Assembly: GCA_934700615.1 (NCBI GenBank)
Contig: CAKUXR010000001.1
Location: 106,769 to 170,768 of the forward strand
DNA from: an uncultured Bacteroidales bacterium
Lineage (GTDB): Bacteria; Bacteroidota; Bacteroidia; Bacteroidales; UBA932
Direction of reading: 5' to 3'
Length of the DNA: 64,000 bases
Shown piece by piece: positions 18,843 to 27,695 of this stretch. A program made the translations under genes and the position numbers. The notes beneath the pieces are model-generated. The model searched no databases and was not told the DNA's origin. It was given only the letters and a program-made list of their open reading frames with translations. How positions within the stretch are numbered: position 1 is the stretch's first letter; every line of letters starts with the position of its first letter.

Positions 18843-19262
18843 ATGAACAAGGAAGATATCAAACAGTTCCTCCCTCACAGAGAGCCGATGCTTCTGGTGG
18901 ACGAGGCCGAAATTGATGAGAACGGTATTGCACATTGCAAATACACCATCAAGGAAGATGAGTTCTTCACAAGGGGACATTTCCCTGGCAACCCTATCGT
19001 TCCTGGTGTAATCCAGTGCGAGATTATGGCACAGAGCTGTGCTATTCTTGTAAAGGAGGACATCCCAGGGCATCTCACACTCTACGCAGGACTTGACAAG
19101 GTCCGTTTCAAGAACCCTGTAAAGCCAGGCGACGTCTGCGAGATTACGGCCAAGCTGAACGAGAAGAGAGGTTCCCTCTATTTCTGCTCAGCAAAACTCG
19201 AGGTAGGCGGCAAGCTCTGCTGCAAGGGTGAACTGACTTTCGCTCTGATTCCTAAAGAGTAA
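18843..19262 (+). CDS. fabZ: 3-hydroxyacyl-ACP dehydratase (FabZ)
   Basis: 139 residues, the normal FabZ length (not the LpxC-FabZ fusion common in Bacteroidetes). Signature FLPHREPMLLVD and the hot-dog catalytic helix HFPGNPIVPGV with His46, and Glu60 in QCEIMAQ. It dehydrates 3-hydroxyacyl-ACP to trans-2-enoyl-ACP, the substrate of FabK. A bidirectional terminator follows. Confidence 0.93.
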   Translation: MNKEDIKQFLPHREPMLLVDEAEIDENGIAHCKYTIKEDEFFTRGHFPGNPIVPGVIQCEIMAQSCAILVKEDIPGHLTLYAGLDKVRFKNPVKPGDVCEITAKLNEKRGSLYFCSAKLEVGGKLCCKGELTFALIPKE

Positions 19263-19298
19263 CATATACATCTGCAGGACTGCAGATTAGACTATAAA

Positions 19299-19330
19299 GA
19301 AAGCGGCTCCGGGATTCCGGAACCGCTTTC
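19299..19330. terminator. Bidirectional terminator between fabZ and the CoA-transferase gene
   Basis: Stem GAAAGCGG-c-TCCGG with CCGG-a-ACCGCTTTC around a GATT loop; TTCATATTGTTT follows on the plus strand and TTTATAG on the minus strand. It separates two convergent operons. Confidence 0.8.
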
Positions 19331-19353
19331 TTCATATTGTTTCCAGTGGAAGA

Positions 19354-20661
19354 CTACAGGTCAGATAGACCGGAAAGCCTATACCACATATAGCCGAATC
19401 TTTCAGCTGCTGCGCGCTCGAGTTCCTCCCTGTCATCAGGATGTGCAATGGAAATCAAAGCCTTGGCACGCTCGACGAGGTTCTTGTTTCTCAGATATAC
19501 ACAGCCGTATTCAGTAACGACGTACTGGGTCTGGAAGCGTGTAGTTACCACGCCGGCACCCGGAGCAAGGTGGGCCACAATCTTGGACTTGCCCTTCATT
19601 GTCCTTGCAGGCAGAGCGATGAATGTCTTGCCGCCCTCAGAAAGAGCAGCGCCATACATGAAGTCATGCTGTCCGCCGACACTTGAGAAAATCATATCTC
19701 CGATACTGTCCGCACATACCTGTCCGGTAATATCGACCTCGATAGCGGAATTGACAGCCATAGCCTTAGGGTTCTGGCGGATTCTCTGAGGATCATTGGT
19801 CCAGCTCACGTCACGGAACCAGGCATCCTTGTTGTGGTCCAGATACTCGTACATGTGACGGGAACCGAGAGCGAGACAAGCCACGCTGCGACCGGTCTCC
19901 ACCTTCTTGCAGGAGTTGTCAATGACACCTGACTGCATGAGTCTGAACACTCCGTCTGTCATGGCCTCAGTGTGCAGTCCGAGATGCTTGTGGTCCTTCA
20001 GGCCATTGAGAATGGCATTAGGAATACCGCCGACGCCAATCTGAAGAGTAGCCCCGTCAGGAATCTCCTGGGCGATATATGAACCGATGGCAGCCTCTAT
20101 AGGCGTAGGAGCACCGAACTGCATATCTACCGGCGGATCATCACATTCTACAGCCGCGTCAATTTCAGACACATGGATCATGGCTGAGCCGTAAAGATAC
20201 GGAATGCTCTTGTTTATCTGAGCGATTACCACTCTGGCAGCCTCCACGGCGGATTCGGCAAGGTCTGCAGAAATGTTATAGCTGCAATAGCCGTTCTCGT
20301 CCGGAAGAGAGCAGTTTATACATGCCACATCAATAGGAATTTCCCTGCGGCGGAACAGACCCGGAATTTCACCGAGGAAACCCGGTATCAGGCTGCCGTA
20401 TCCGTCAGCCACGTATTTGCGCTGGTCTGCACAGAGGAACACGGAGTTCACTATGAATGAATCCTTGAATTCCGGACGGCAGAACGGGGCAACGCCCTTG
20501 GTGACATTGAAGCCGGACACGATCTTGACATCGCGCAGCTCATCTGCACGACGAGCCAGAGCTTCCTGCAATATAATAGGAACTGCGGTACTTCCCTGGA
20601 AATAAACCGAGTCACCCGAGTTGACGAGTTTCATCGCCTCGTCAGCACTTACATATTTCAT
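19354..20661 (-). CDS. Acetyl-CoA hydrolase/transferase family CoA-transferase
   Basis: 435 residues from MKYVSADEAMKLV at 20661. Family marks: the glutamate that forms the CoA thioester in GLHTEAMTDG, the oxyanion stretch IGVGGIPNAIL, and the C-terminal VVTEYGCVYLRNKNL. Enzymes of this family (class I/Cat1 type, e.g. 4-hydroxybutyrate or butyryl-CoA:acetate CoA-transferases) move CoA between acyl groups and acetate. As last gene of the iorAB-aminotransferase operon, it most likely releases the arylacetate or branched acid from the CoA ester made by IorAB. The exact acyl substrate is inferred. Confidence 0.85.
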   Translation of the reverse strand: MKYVSADEAMKLVNSGDSVYFQGSTAVPIILQEALARRADELRDVKIVSGFNVTKGVAPFCRPEFKDSFIVNSVFLCADQRKYVADGYGSLIPGFLGEIPGLFRRREIPIDVACINCSLPDENGYCSYNISADLAESAVEAARVVIAQINKSIPYLYGSAMIHVSEIDAAVECDDPPVDMQFGAPTPIEAAIGSYIAQEIPDGATLQIGVGGIPNAILNGLKDHKHLGLHTEAMTDGVFRLMQSGVIDNSCKKVETGRSVACLALGSRHMYEYLDHNKDAWFRDVSWTNDPQRIRQNPKAMAVNSAIEVDITGQVCADSIGDMIFSSVGGQHDFMYGAALSEGGKTFIALPARTMKGKSKIVAHLAPGAGVVTTRFQTQYVVTEYGCVYLRNKNLVERAKALISIAHPDDREELERAAAERFGYMWYRLSGLSDL

Positions 20662-20744
20662 ACTTTCTAAAATTATTTTGTGAAAAATCTCGAAAGGATT
20701 CCGTATTGACATTGACCTTGTCCCCTGACAGTCAGGGCTTCAGG

Positions 20745-22058
20745 TCAGGCTGTCCCGAAAAGCTCACGGAATCTTTCCAATCCGCGCTCAAGGCGGACAA
20801 AATCATCTTCAGACTTCATCAGCGATACGCACACGCGGATTCCCTCCCTTGTGCTTCTCGTCGAAGTCAATGTTATCGCGCATACTCCGCAGCGGAGAAG
20901 GCCAAGCAGCAGTTCGCTTCCGGTCTTTCCCGGATAACCTACCGTGAAGAAGAAACCGTCGCTGACTTCCTCATCCAGGTCCTTGTCATAGACAAGATGG
21001 AATCCGTTGGCACGGAACGCATCCTTCACCCTGGCTGCACGGCGGGCGTATTCCCTCATGTTGTCGACAAAATCATACATTCCGTCTGCAGCGGCACCGA
21101 GCATTGCTGCAAAGGCGCACTGTGCTGTATGTGATGTTCCTGACGAATTGACATAGATGAATGTCAGAGAGAAGTTGTCACCGAAGTGTCCGATACCGTA
21201 TCTTGCACGCAGCTGCGGGTATTCCCTCTTGTACAGTTTGTCCGAAATGGCAACCATGGCGATACGCTCTCCGGCATAGCTGAAAATCTTGGATGCGGAA
21301 ATCATCATCACCCAGTTGTCGGTATAGTTGGCAACTGACGGCTGGTAAGGTGCGGCAAACGGCACTGAGCGGTCCTTACGGAAATCCATGCACATATATG
21401 CCATGTCCTCAAGGGCTATGACGTCATACTTTGTACACATCTCACCGAGAATCTTGAGCTCCGCTTCCGTCAGACATACCCATGACGGGTTGTTTGGGTT
21501 CGAATATACTATCGCGCAAACCTTGCCGTCTGAGAACAACGACTCCAGTTTGTCACGGAGCAGCTCTCCCCTGCAGTCATAGATGTCGAACATGCGGGTC
21601 TTGAGACCGATGACCTTGGCCTGGACATAATGTGACGGAAAACCAGGATTCAGATATACGACAGTATCCTTGTCAGGATTCAGCTGAGAACATTCCAAAA
21701 GAAGGTTGTAGCATCCTTGCATTGACCCCGTCGTCGGAACGATTCCCTCAGGGTTTATGTCAATGCCGGTGAACGCCTTCACGAAGCGGGCTCCGTTGTC
21801 CTTCAGTTCCTGGATTCCGCAGGCAGGAGGATAGACAGAGGCATAGCCTGAGTCCAGAGCCTTCTTCTGGGCATCGATGCCTACCTGACAGGCAGCAATA
21901 CCCGGAATACCGAACTCGAGATGGACGAACTTCTCACCTGAGATATGCTCAAGTTCATGGGCAACATTGACACATTGTCTAATCGTAGCATTATTTATAT
22001 CAGAGATATCCAATTTTTTCAGGACATCCTGCAAAACATTTTCTGAAACCGGTAACAT
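20745..22058 (-). CDS. PLP-dependent aminotransferase, class I/II
   Basis: 437 residues from MLPVSENVLQDV at 22058, 7 bp after the iorB stop. The fold-type I pattern is complete: substrate loop FGIPGI, TTGSMQGCYNLLL, NPNNPSWVC, EDMAYMCMDFR (Asp binding the pyridine N), the PLP lysine in SASKIFSYAGERIAM, and a C-terminal arginine in EGIRVCVSL. The likely role is conversion of an aromatic amino acid to its 2-keto acid for IorAB. The length and sequence are not those of AspC or HisC; amino-acid specificity is inferred from the operon. Confidence 0.85.
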   Translation of the reverse strand: MLPVSENVLQDVLKKLDISDINNATIRQCVNVAHELEHISGEKFVHLEFGIPGIAACQVGIDAQKKALDSGYASVYPPACGIQELKDNGARFVKAFTGIDINPEGIVPTTGSMQGCYNLLLECSQLNPDKDTVVYLNPGFPSHYVQAKVIGLKTRMFDIYDCRGELLRDKLESLFSDGKVCAIVYSNPNNPSWVCLTEAELKILGEMCTKYDVIALEDMAYMCMDFRKDRSVPFAAPYQPSVANYTDNWVMMISASKIFSYAGERIAMVAISDKLYKREYPQLRARYGIGHFGDNFSLTFIYVNSSGTSHTAQCAFAAMLGAAADGMYDFVDNMREYARRAARVKDAFRANGFHLVYDKDLDEEVSDGFFFTVGYPGKTGSELLLGLLRCGVCAITLTSTRSTREGIRVCVSLMKSEDDFVRLERGLERFRELFGTA

Positions 22059-22065
22059 CCTGCAA

Positions 22066-22653
22066 CTAAATAAATTTCTTGGAAACCTCGAGACCTGCAT
22101 TGAAAGCGGCGATGTTCATCTCGACAATCTTGTCGCCCTTACGTCTGAACACCTCGGTAATGCCTTCGCGAAGCTTATCCTCATCAATGATTTTCATCAC
22201 GGAAGCAGATGCTCCGAGCAGAACCATATTGGCGCTCTTTGGAGAACCTACATCCTTGGCGATGCTGTCGCAGTCAAGCGAAATGACTCTTCCGACTGAA
22301 TCGAGTTCATGCTGAACCTTTTCCATCTCAGGATAGTTGGGAATATTCAGGAACGGAGTAGTATTGGTGACGATCCATCCTTCCTTGGAGAGCCAAGGAA
22401 GATATCTCAATGCCTCCATCGGCTCCAGAGAAAGAATCAGGTCACACTCTCCCTTCGGAATAAGGTCACTCCATATATGCGAATCGCTGAGGCGCAGATT
22501 ACTCTGGACATCACCTCCACGCTGGCTCATGCCATGCACTTCCGCCTGTTTCAGATGAAGGTTCTGGTCCAATGCGGCCCAACCGATTACTGTAGCGATA
22601 GAGAGGATACCCTGTCCTCCTACGCCGGCCAAGATTATATCTTTCTTTTCCAT
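22066..22653 (-). CDS. iorB: Indolepyruvate:ferredoxin oxidoreductase, beta subunit
   Basis: 195 residues from MEKKDIILAGVGGQG at 22653, with the gamma-domain glycine motif GVGGQGILS and the EVHGMSQRGGDVQSNLR stretch that typifies IorB and related 2-oxoacid oxidoreductase gamma domains. It partners with IorA, encoded 16 bp upstream, to decarboxylate aryl-pyruvates to aryl-acetyl-CoA while reducing ferredoxin. Confidence 0.92.
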   Translation of the reverse strand: MEKKDIILAGVGGQGILSIATVIGWAALDQNLHLKQAEVHGMSQRGGDVQSNLRLSDSHIWSDLIPKGECDLILSLEPMEALRYLPWLSKEGWIVTNTTPFLNIPNYPEMEKVQHELDSVGRVISLDCDSIAKDVGSPKSANMVLLGASASVMKIIDEDKLREGITEVFRRKGDKIVEMNIAAFNAGLEVSKKFI

Positions 22654-22669
22654 ACTATTATCTGTTGAT

Positions 22670-24298
22670 TCAAGCGTTTTTCTTTGCGGCTGCTGCAGCA
22701 TGACGTCTGGCTGTCTGGATACACTCCCTACGGCAGATTATGACTGACACGCCATGATAATTGATTTCTTCGTCAATGACTTTCTCCATGTCCGGATAGT
22801 TCTTAGGAAGCGGAACAATGGTTCTGACATGCTCAGGCTCGACGCCGAGGCCGATGCAGATCTGCTCCAGTTTCCCGGTACCTGCAGAATCCTGTCCGCC
22901 GGTCATTCCTGTAGTGAGGTTGTCGGAGATGCAGACAACGATGTCGGCATGAGTATTCACGGCATCCAGAAGTCCGGTCATACCGCTGTGGGTGAATGTA
23001 GAGTCACCGATTACGGCTACGGCCGGCCAGACACCTGAATCGGCGGCACCGACGGACATGGTGATGGATGCACCCATCTCGACGCAAGTGTGGAATGCCT
23101 TGAACGGAGGAAGGTAACCCAATGTATAGCAGCCGATATCGCTGAATACCCTTGCGGATGGTTCATATTTTTCGAGAACGACATTGAGGGCGGTATAGAA
23201 ATCCCTGTGGCCGCAACCCTGACAGAGTGCCGGTGGTCTAGGAACAGGGACCTCAGACTTGCCGCATGCATTCAAAGGCTCCATGCCCAATGCCTTGCGG
23301 ACTGAATCCGGATCAAGTTCGCCGGTACGAGGGAGAGTGCCGTCAAGTCGGCCCTTGATCTCGACTTTGCAGTTCTTTTCGTCATAAAGGAGTCCGCGCA
23401 TCTTCTCTTCGATGAGAGGCTGGCCTTCCTCGATGACCAATATTTTGCTGCATCTCTCAGCCATTTCCATAACCTGTTTCTTTGGGAACGGATATCTGGT
23501 GACCTTGAGGACAGGGAACGGGCATCCCTCCGGATAATTCTCCATGAGATAGTTGTAGCCGATACCGCAGGCAACGATTCCGAGACTTGTGTCGGTTCCC
23601 GGAGCATATGAATTGTCAGATGAATTTTCAGAATCTTCTCTGAAGCGGAGAATCTCGTCTGCAAGTTCACGGACACGTTTCTTGGCATTGGCAGGAAGAG
23701 TCACCCATGCAGACGCCCTTTCAGGAGCCGGGTATCTGATCTCATTCTGCCCAAGGATGTCGTCTGTAGTGACAACGGCCCTTGAATGTGCCATTCTGGT
23801 GGTGAGTCTCATCAGAACCGGAATATGGTTTTTCTCTGAATACTCGAAAGCCTCACGGACCATGTGGTAAGCCTCTTCCTGGTCAGAAGGCTCGAAGCAT
23901 GGAACCATCGCAAAGTCAGCGTAGAACCTGGAATCCTGCTCGTTCTGGGATGAATGCTGTGACGGGTCATCGCAAGCAACCACTACCAGACCGCCGTTGG
24001 CACCGGTAATGGCAGAGTTCACGAATGCGTCTGCGCACACATTCATTCCCACATGTTTCATGCAGACAAGAACGCGCTTTCCGGAATATGACATTCCGAG
24101 TGCGGACTCCATTGCGGTTTTTTCATTAGTACTCCAAGTGCAGTGAATACCTCTCTCGCGTGCAAGAGGGTGACCCTGGATATACTCAGTAATTTCAGTG
24201 GAAGGCGTGCCGGGATAAGCATATACACCGGAGATTCCGGCATGCAGAGCACCCAGCGCGAGAGCCTCATCGCCAAGTAAAAGATATTTTTCAGCCAT
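22670..24298 (-). CDS. iorA: Indolepyruvate:ferredoxin oxidoreductase, alpha subunit, without ferredoxin domain
   Basis: 542 residues. N-terminal pyrimidine domain (YAYPGTPSTEITEY, WSTNEKTAMESALGMSYSGKR), central domain, then a C-terminal TPP domain (PPALCQGCGHRDFYTAL, FSDIGCYTLG, GDSTFTHSGMTGLLDA, CISDNLTTGMTGGQ). Archaeal IorA carries two 4Fe-4S cysteine motifs at the extreme C-terminus; here the chain ends CRRECIQTARRHAAAAAKKNA with no CxxCxxC set. The polypeptide therefore has only the cysteines of the CQGCGH region for a cluster. First gene of the operon iorA-iorB-aminotransferase-CoA transferase. Confidence 0.92.
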   Translation of the reverse strand: MAEKYLLLGDEALALGALHAGISGVYAYPGTPSTEITEYIQGHPLARERGIHCTWSTNEKTAMESALGMSYSGKRVLVCMKHVGMNVCADAFVNSAITGANGGLVVVACDDPSQHSSQNEQDSRFYADFAMVPCFEPSDQEEAYHMVREAFEYSEKNHIPVLMRLTTRMAHSRAVVTTDDILGQNEIRYPAPERASAWVTLPANAKKRVRELADEILRFREDSENSSDNSYAPGTDTSLGIVACGIGYNYLMENYPEGCPFPVLKVTRYPFPKKQVMEMAERCSKILVIEEGQPLIEEKMRGLLYDEKNCKVEIKGRLDGTLPRTGELDPDSVRKALGMEPLNACGKSEVPVPRPPALCQGCGHRDFYTALNVVLEKYEPSARVFSDIGCYTLGYLPPFKAFHTCVEMGASITMSVGAADSGVWPAVAVIGDSTFTHSGMTGLLDAVNTHADIVVCISDNLTTGMTGGQDSAGTGKLEQICIGLGVEPEHVRTIVPLPKNYPDMEKVIDEEINYHGVSVIICRRECIQTARRHAAAAAKKNA

Positions 24299-24422
24299 AT
24301 TGTAAACTTTTTACAGTTTTTATCATGTTACGCTCCCCTAAGTTACGAATAATCTGAAAAAATCAAAAATTTCTTTAAGTTATTAATCACTTTTTACGAT
24401 AAGACTTACACTTTTTACATAG

Positions 24423-24456
24423 AAAAAGCCTCCGTTTACACTTCTGTAACGGAGGC
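24423..24456 (-). terminator. Rho-independent terminator after the HAD/two-component operon
   Basis: Stem GCCTCCGTT-t-ACA/TGT-AACGGAGGC (one bulge) around a CTTC loop. On the minus strand GGAGGC is followed by TTTTTCT. It lies 22 bp past the HAD stop. Confidence 0.85.
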
Positions 24457-24477
24457 CCTGATATGGTTCACCCTAAG

Positions 24478-25146
24478 TTAATCATTTATCAAGTGCCGTG
24501 TCTGGCGGCTGTTGTGGAGTTCAATAACCTGCCTTGCAGCATTGATGGTCATATGTGTGAAATCATTGATGCACATGTCGGACATTTCCCGCACGACTTC
24601 TTCCGGATTCGAGGTAGTCAATCCGATTACGGCTGCTCCGGTCGCACGCGCGGCCTTCAGACCGTTGACAGAGTCCTCGAAAATGACGGTATCGGTCTCA
24701 GTGCCGCCCAATTCTTTCATTGCCAGCAGGAAACACTCCGGATCCGGCTTTGACTTGGTGAAAAACTCGCTGGTATAGATATGGCCGACCAGCGGCTTGA
24801 GTTCCGGATAATGACGATAGACATTTGCCATCTTCTCGGCATTGGAACTGGTGACTATGGCCATCGGCACACCGGCAGACTTCAGTACGTTCATGAAATC
24901 AAGGACTCCGGGCACAAGCTCATAAGGCATTTCCTTTTCGAAGGCATTGAGATTTGCAGTTATCTCTTCCTTTTCCTTCTCCATGCCGCTGAAGTGCATT
25001 GAATAGATCTGCACCAGGGTCTGCCCCTTTATTTCGTCACTTAAGTTCTTGACTCCCAGATATTTCTCACCAATATTGTTCCAAAAGGACGTATATTGTT
25101 TTTCGGTATCCATCACGACACCGTCAAAGTCGAATAATGCTATCAC
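24478..25146 (-). CDS. HAD-superfamily phosphatase, beta-phosphoglucomutase-like
   Basis: 222 residues starting with GTG at 25146. Motif I FDFDGVVMD, motif II VTSSNAEK, motif III KPDPECFLLA, motif IV FEDSVNGLKAARATGA. The GVVMDTE form of motif I and the FEDSVNGL motif IV are those of phosphoglucomutase-like HAD phosphatases. Substrate unknown. The GTG overlaps the TGA of the response-regulator gene as GTGA, indicating translational coupling. Confidence 0.82.
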   Translation of the reverse strand: MIALFDFDGVVMDTEKQYTSFWNNIGEKYLGVKNLSDEIKGQTLVQIYSMHFSGMEKEKEEITANLNAFEKEMPYELVPGVLDFMNVLKSAGVPMAIVTSSNAEKMANVYRHYPELKPLVGHIYTSEFFTKSKPDPECFLLAMKELGGTETDTVIFEDSVNGLKAARATGAAVIGLTTSNPEEVVREMSDMCINDFTHMTINAARQVIELHNSRQTRHLIND

Positions 25147-25862
25147 TTTCCTAAAAATTTACTGTCCAGATAAGCCTGGAATGCTTCTTTATACATGTCT
25201 CCCACAGGTATCAGAGTCCCGTCCTCCATAAGAACCCGTCCGCGCGCCACCTCACGGATCTTCCTCAGATTAATTATATAGGACTTGTGGACCCTCATGA
25301 AATATGACGGAAGGCGTCCTTCCAATTTCTTCATGCTCAACAGGATGACAAGCGGATCCACGTTCCCGTCCATGTGCAGTTTAAGATACTCGCTCATGCC
25401 CTCGATACATGAAATCGAGGAGACATTGACACGGACAATCTTATAATCGGTCTTGAAGAACAGGGAATCGTCCTCATCTGCCACGGCAGTTGAATTGCCC
25501 TCCCGCTGTTCATACTGCACCCGTACCTTTTCTGCAGCGCGGCGGAACTCGTCCAGACTGAACGGCTTCAGAAGATAATCGGCAGCATTGACCTTGAACC
25601 CCTCCACGGCGTAATCGGCGTATGCGGTAGTAAACACTATTATCGGAGGCGTCACGAGGGTCTTGACAAAGTCAATTCCATTGATGTCAGGCATGTTGAT
25701 ATCCAGAAAAATCGCGTCCACGATGTCTTCCCGAATATATTTCATGGCTTCGGCCGCACACCTGCACCCGCCTTTGAAATCAAAGAAAGGCACCTGCGAG
25801 ATGTAGTTTTCCAGTTGTTTCAATGCCAATGGCTCGTCATCGACTGCGATACAATTAATCAT
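25143..25862 (-). CDS. LytTR-family response regulator
   Basis: 239 residues. Receiver domain 1-120 with acidic pocket D8/D9, phospho-acceptor D54 in FLDINMP, threonine in FTTAYADYA and lysine in LLKPF. LytTR DNA-binding domain from about 140 (VNVSSISCIEGMSEYLKLH, FMRVHKSYIINLRKI). It is encoded between the histidine kinase (8-bp overlap) and the HAD gene (4-bp overlap), so the three are one transcript. Targets cannot be predicted from sequence. Confidence 0.92.
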   Translation of the reverse strand: MINCIAVDDEPLALKQLENYISQVPFFDFKGGCRCAAEAMKYIREDIVDAIFLDINMPDINGIDFVKTLVTPPIIVFTTAYADYAVEGFKVNAADYLLKPFSLDEFRRAAEKVRVQYEQREGNSTAVADEDDSLFFKTDYKIVRVNVSSISCIEGMSEYLKLHMDGNVDPLVILLSMKKLEGRLPSYFMRVHKSYIINLRKIREVARGRVLMEDGTLIPVGDMYKEAFQAYLDSKFLGK

Positions 25863-26979
25863 ATTCAGTTCTTAATAATGGGATTTCGACGGAAACGTCA
25901 TAAATGTCATCCTTTTCGACGACTTTCATAGAATACTTGTCTCCATACAGCAAAGATAGTCTTTTTCTTACGTTTTCCAGCCCTATTCCGCTGGAATTGT
26001 CGGCAGGACGGCTCGGATGCCTGCTGTTCACGCAACTGAATTTCAAAGTCTTGCCTTCCATCTCCATACGGATCTTCACGAACGAGCGCCCCTCGTAACT
26101 GATGCCGTGCTTGAACGCATTCTCCACGAAGGTGACGAAGACCAGCGGAGGCACATCGCCTTCGGGATGCCCCTCAGGAAGGGAAAGGTCAATGTCAATG
26201 TCATCGGCATATCTGATTTTCATCAATGCCACATACTGCGAAATGAACTGCGCTTCCTTGGACAGCGGAATCGTCGGCTTGTTCCCGTCGTAAAGGATGT
26301 AACGCATCAGACGGGAAAGTTCCACGATACTGGATTTCGCCATTTCAGGGTCAATGTCCACAAGTGCGTGGATATTGTTCAGCGTATTCATGAAAAAGTG
26401 AGGATTGATCTGATATCTGAGATACTGGAGCTGCTGCCCGAGATTCTCGGTCTTCATGGTCTGCACCTTCTCGTTGTTCGCGGCAGTGAAGCACACAAAT
26501 TTCACTCCCAGATTCGCACAGGCAAGAATAAAGGCGAATATGTTCATCGCCATCTCGGGAGTGAACAGTCCGTGCGGAATATCCCTGTATCTTATCGGCC
26601 GGTTGCGGGGCATATCATGAGGGATGTCAGCCCTGTCGATCCTGCTCTCGGGAATCAGCTCATGAAATATCAGTGTCTGTACGGCCTTGTTCCTTGCAGC
26701 CGTCTGATATGCGACAAATCCCGAAAGCAACATTACTGCCAATGTGCAATAAAGCCATGTCTTCTTCTTATAGACCAGAAGCGGCGCAATCAGGAAATTA
26801 TGAATCAGAAAGAACACGAAGAGAGGCAGCAGGAACATGCATACCGACCCCAAAATCTTCTTCATCATCAGAAGTGTATGGTTCTGGACCATAGCCCAGC
26901 TGCTTATGACCGAAAAAGCCACAAGCAGAATCCAGCAGGACATATAGACGAGATATTCAGCTCTCTTGTAACCGTTCAT
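25855..26979 (-). CDS. LytS-type sensor histidine kinase
   Basis: 374 residues from MNGYKRAEYLVYM at 26979. Four membrane segments in residues about 8-150, including AEMAMNIFAFILACANLGVKF-like hydrophobic stretches, then a His_kinase (PF06580) domain with the phospho-acceptor histidine in QINPHFFMNTLNNIHALVD, N-box VTFVENAFKHG and G-box SGIGLENVRKRLSLLYG. No large periplasmic sensor domain is visible, so the signal is probably sensed in or at the membrane. Partner is the overlapping response regulator. Confidence 0.9.
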   Translation of the reverse strand: MNGYKRAEYLVYMSCWILLVAFSVISSWAMVQNHTLLMMKKILGSVCMFLLPLFVFFLIHNFLIAPLLVYKKKTWLYCTLAVMLLSGFVAYQTAARNKAVQTLIFHELIPESRIDRADIPHDMPRNRPIRYRDIPHGLFTPEMAMNIFAFILACANLGVKFVCFTAANNEKVQTMKTENLGQQLQYLRYQINPHFFMNTLNNIHALVDIDPEMAKSSIVELSRLMRYILYDGNKPTIPLSKEAQFISQYVALMKIRYADDIDIDLSLPEGHPEGDVPPLVFVTFVENAFKHGISYEGRSFVKIRMEMEGKTLKFSCVNSRHPSRPADNSSGIGLENVRKRLSLLYGDKYSMKVVEKDDIYDVSVEIPLLRTEYD

Positions 26980-27101
26980 AGACAAATGTGTTATGTCAGA
27001 TATCAGGGTAACGGACACCCACAAAAAAAGTTCCGCGCGCTAAATTAAGATTTACGCACGAAACTTCAAATACACCTTGCCCAAATATGAGCCTACGCCA
27101 A

Positions 27102-27578
27102 TTAGAAGCTGTATCTTACGCTGATCGTCGGGATGAAACCATATTTGATACCGTTGGTCCAGAACTCGCCGTCGCAGATTCCGATGGTAGGACGCAAGTC
27201 TGCTGAAAGCTGGAGAGGGAACCAGAAGGTGTATTCAAGTCCCACCTGGCCTACGAGGCCGAAGAAGAAATTGTTGTCATCATTGTAATGGGTTGTACCG
27301 AGTGTGGCACCAGGACCTGCATACCATGCCCAGTTTCCTCTCGGAGTCCAATTAGGCTGAGCGAAGGTGAAGTTGTAAGTACCGGTAGCACGGAAACCAG
27401 GCTCACCTCCGAACAAGTCGAGACCGAGGTTTACTTCCAGGAAGTTAGGATTTCCGAGGAAGTGCTGATAACTTGCCTCAAGACCATAACCAAGTCTGCC
27501 TCCGATTGCCTTAGGCTGGGCGGAAGCAACCAATGCGAAGCCGAAAACGGCAGCAATGACGATAAGTGCTTTTTTCAT
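27102..27578 (-). CDS. Small outer-membrane beta-barrel protein
   Basis: 158 residues from MKKALIVIAAVFGFALVASAQ at 27578 (signal peptide, cleavage before QPKAIG). The mature part alternates polar and hydrophobic residues in eight or so strands rich in Gly and aromatic residues and ends with the classic C-terminal Phe (TISVRYSF) recognised by BAM. Function unknown; resembles OmpA/OmpX-size barrels. It has its own promoter at 27672-27679 and a leader hairpin. Confidence 0.82.
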   Translation of the reverse strand: MKKALIVIAAVFGFALVASAQPKAIGGRLGYGLEASYQHFLGNPNFLEVNLGLDLFGGEPGFRATGTYNFTFAQPNWTPRGNWAWYAGPGATLGTTHYNDDNNFFFGLVGQVGLEYTFWFPLQLSADLRPTIGICDGEFWTNGIKYGFIPTISVRYSF

Positions 27579-27594
27579 ATTATTCAAATTTTAT

Positions 27595-27621
27595 GGGCAG
27601 CCGACCGACGGTCAGCTGCCC
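27595..27621 (-). other. Leader hairpin of the beta-barrel gene, or rnf terminator
   Basis: Stem GGGCAGC/GCTGCCC with an inner GACC/GGTC. It lies 17 bp before the barrel start codon and 75 bp after rnfA, with no U-tract, so a 5' leader structure seems more likely than a terminator. Confidence 0.5.
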
Positions 27622-27671
27622 TGGTTCAGATTTTTCACTGCAAAAATCGCGGCAACACGACCCTGTAGTGA

Positions 27672-27679
27672 CAAATATA
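27672..27679 (-). promoter_or_regulatory. -7 box of the beta-barrel gene
   Basis: Minus-strand TATATTTG, 94 bp before the start codon and just after the rnfA stop. No clear -33 box. Confidence 0.5.
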
Positions 27680-27695
27680 TGAATTATTCCGCAAT

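Noticed and set aside
15507..19262. Considered a polyketide or secondary-metabolite cluster
   Set aside because: FabH, FabK, FabF and FabZ are a full fatty-acid elongation set; no ketoreductase, ACP or tailoring genes suggest otherwise.
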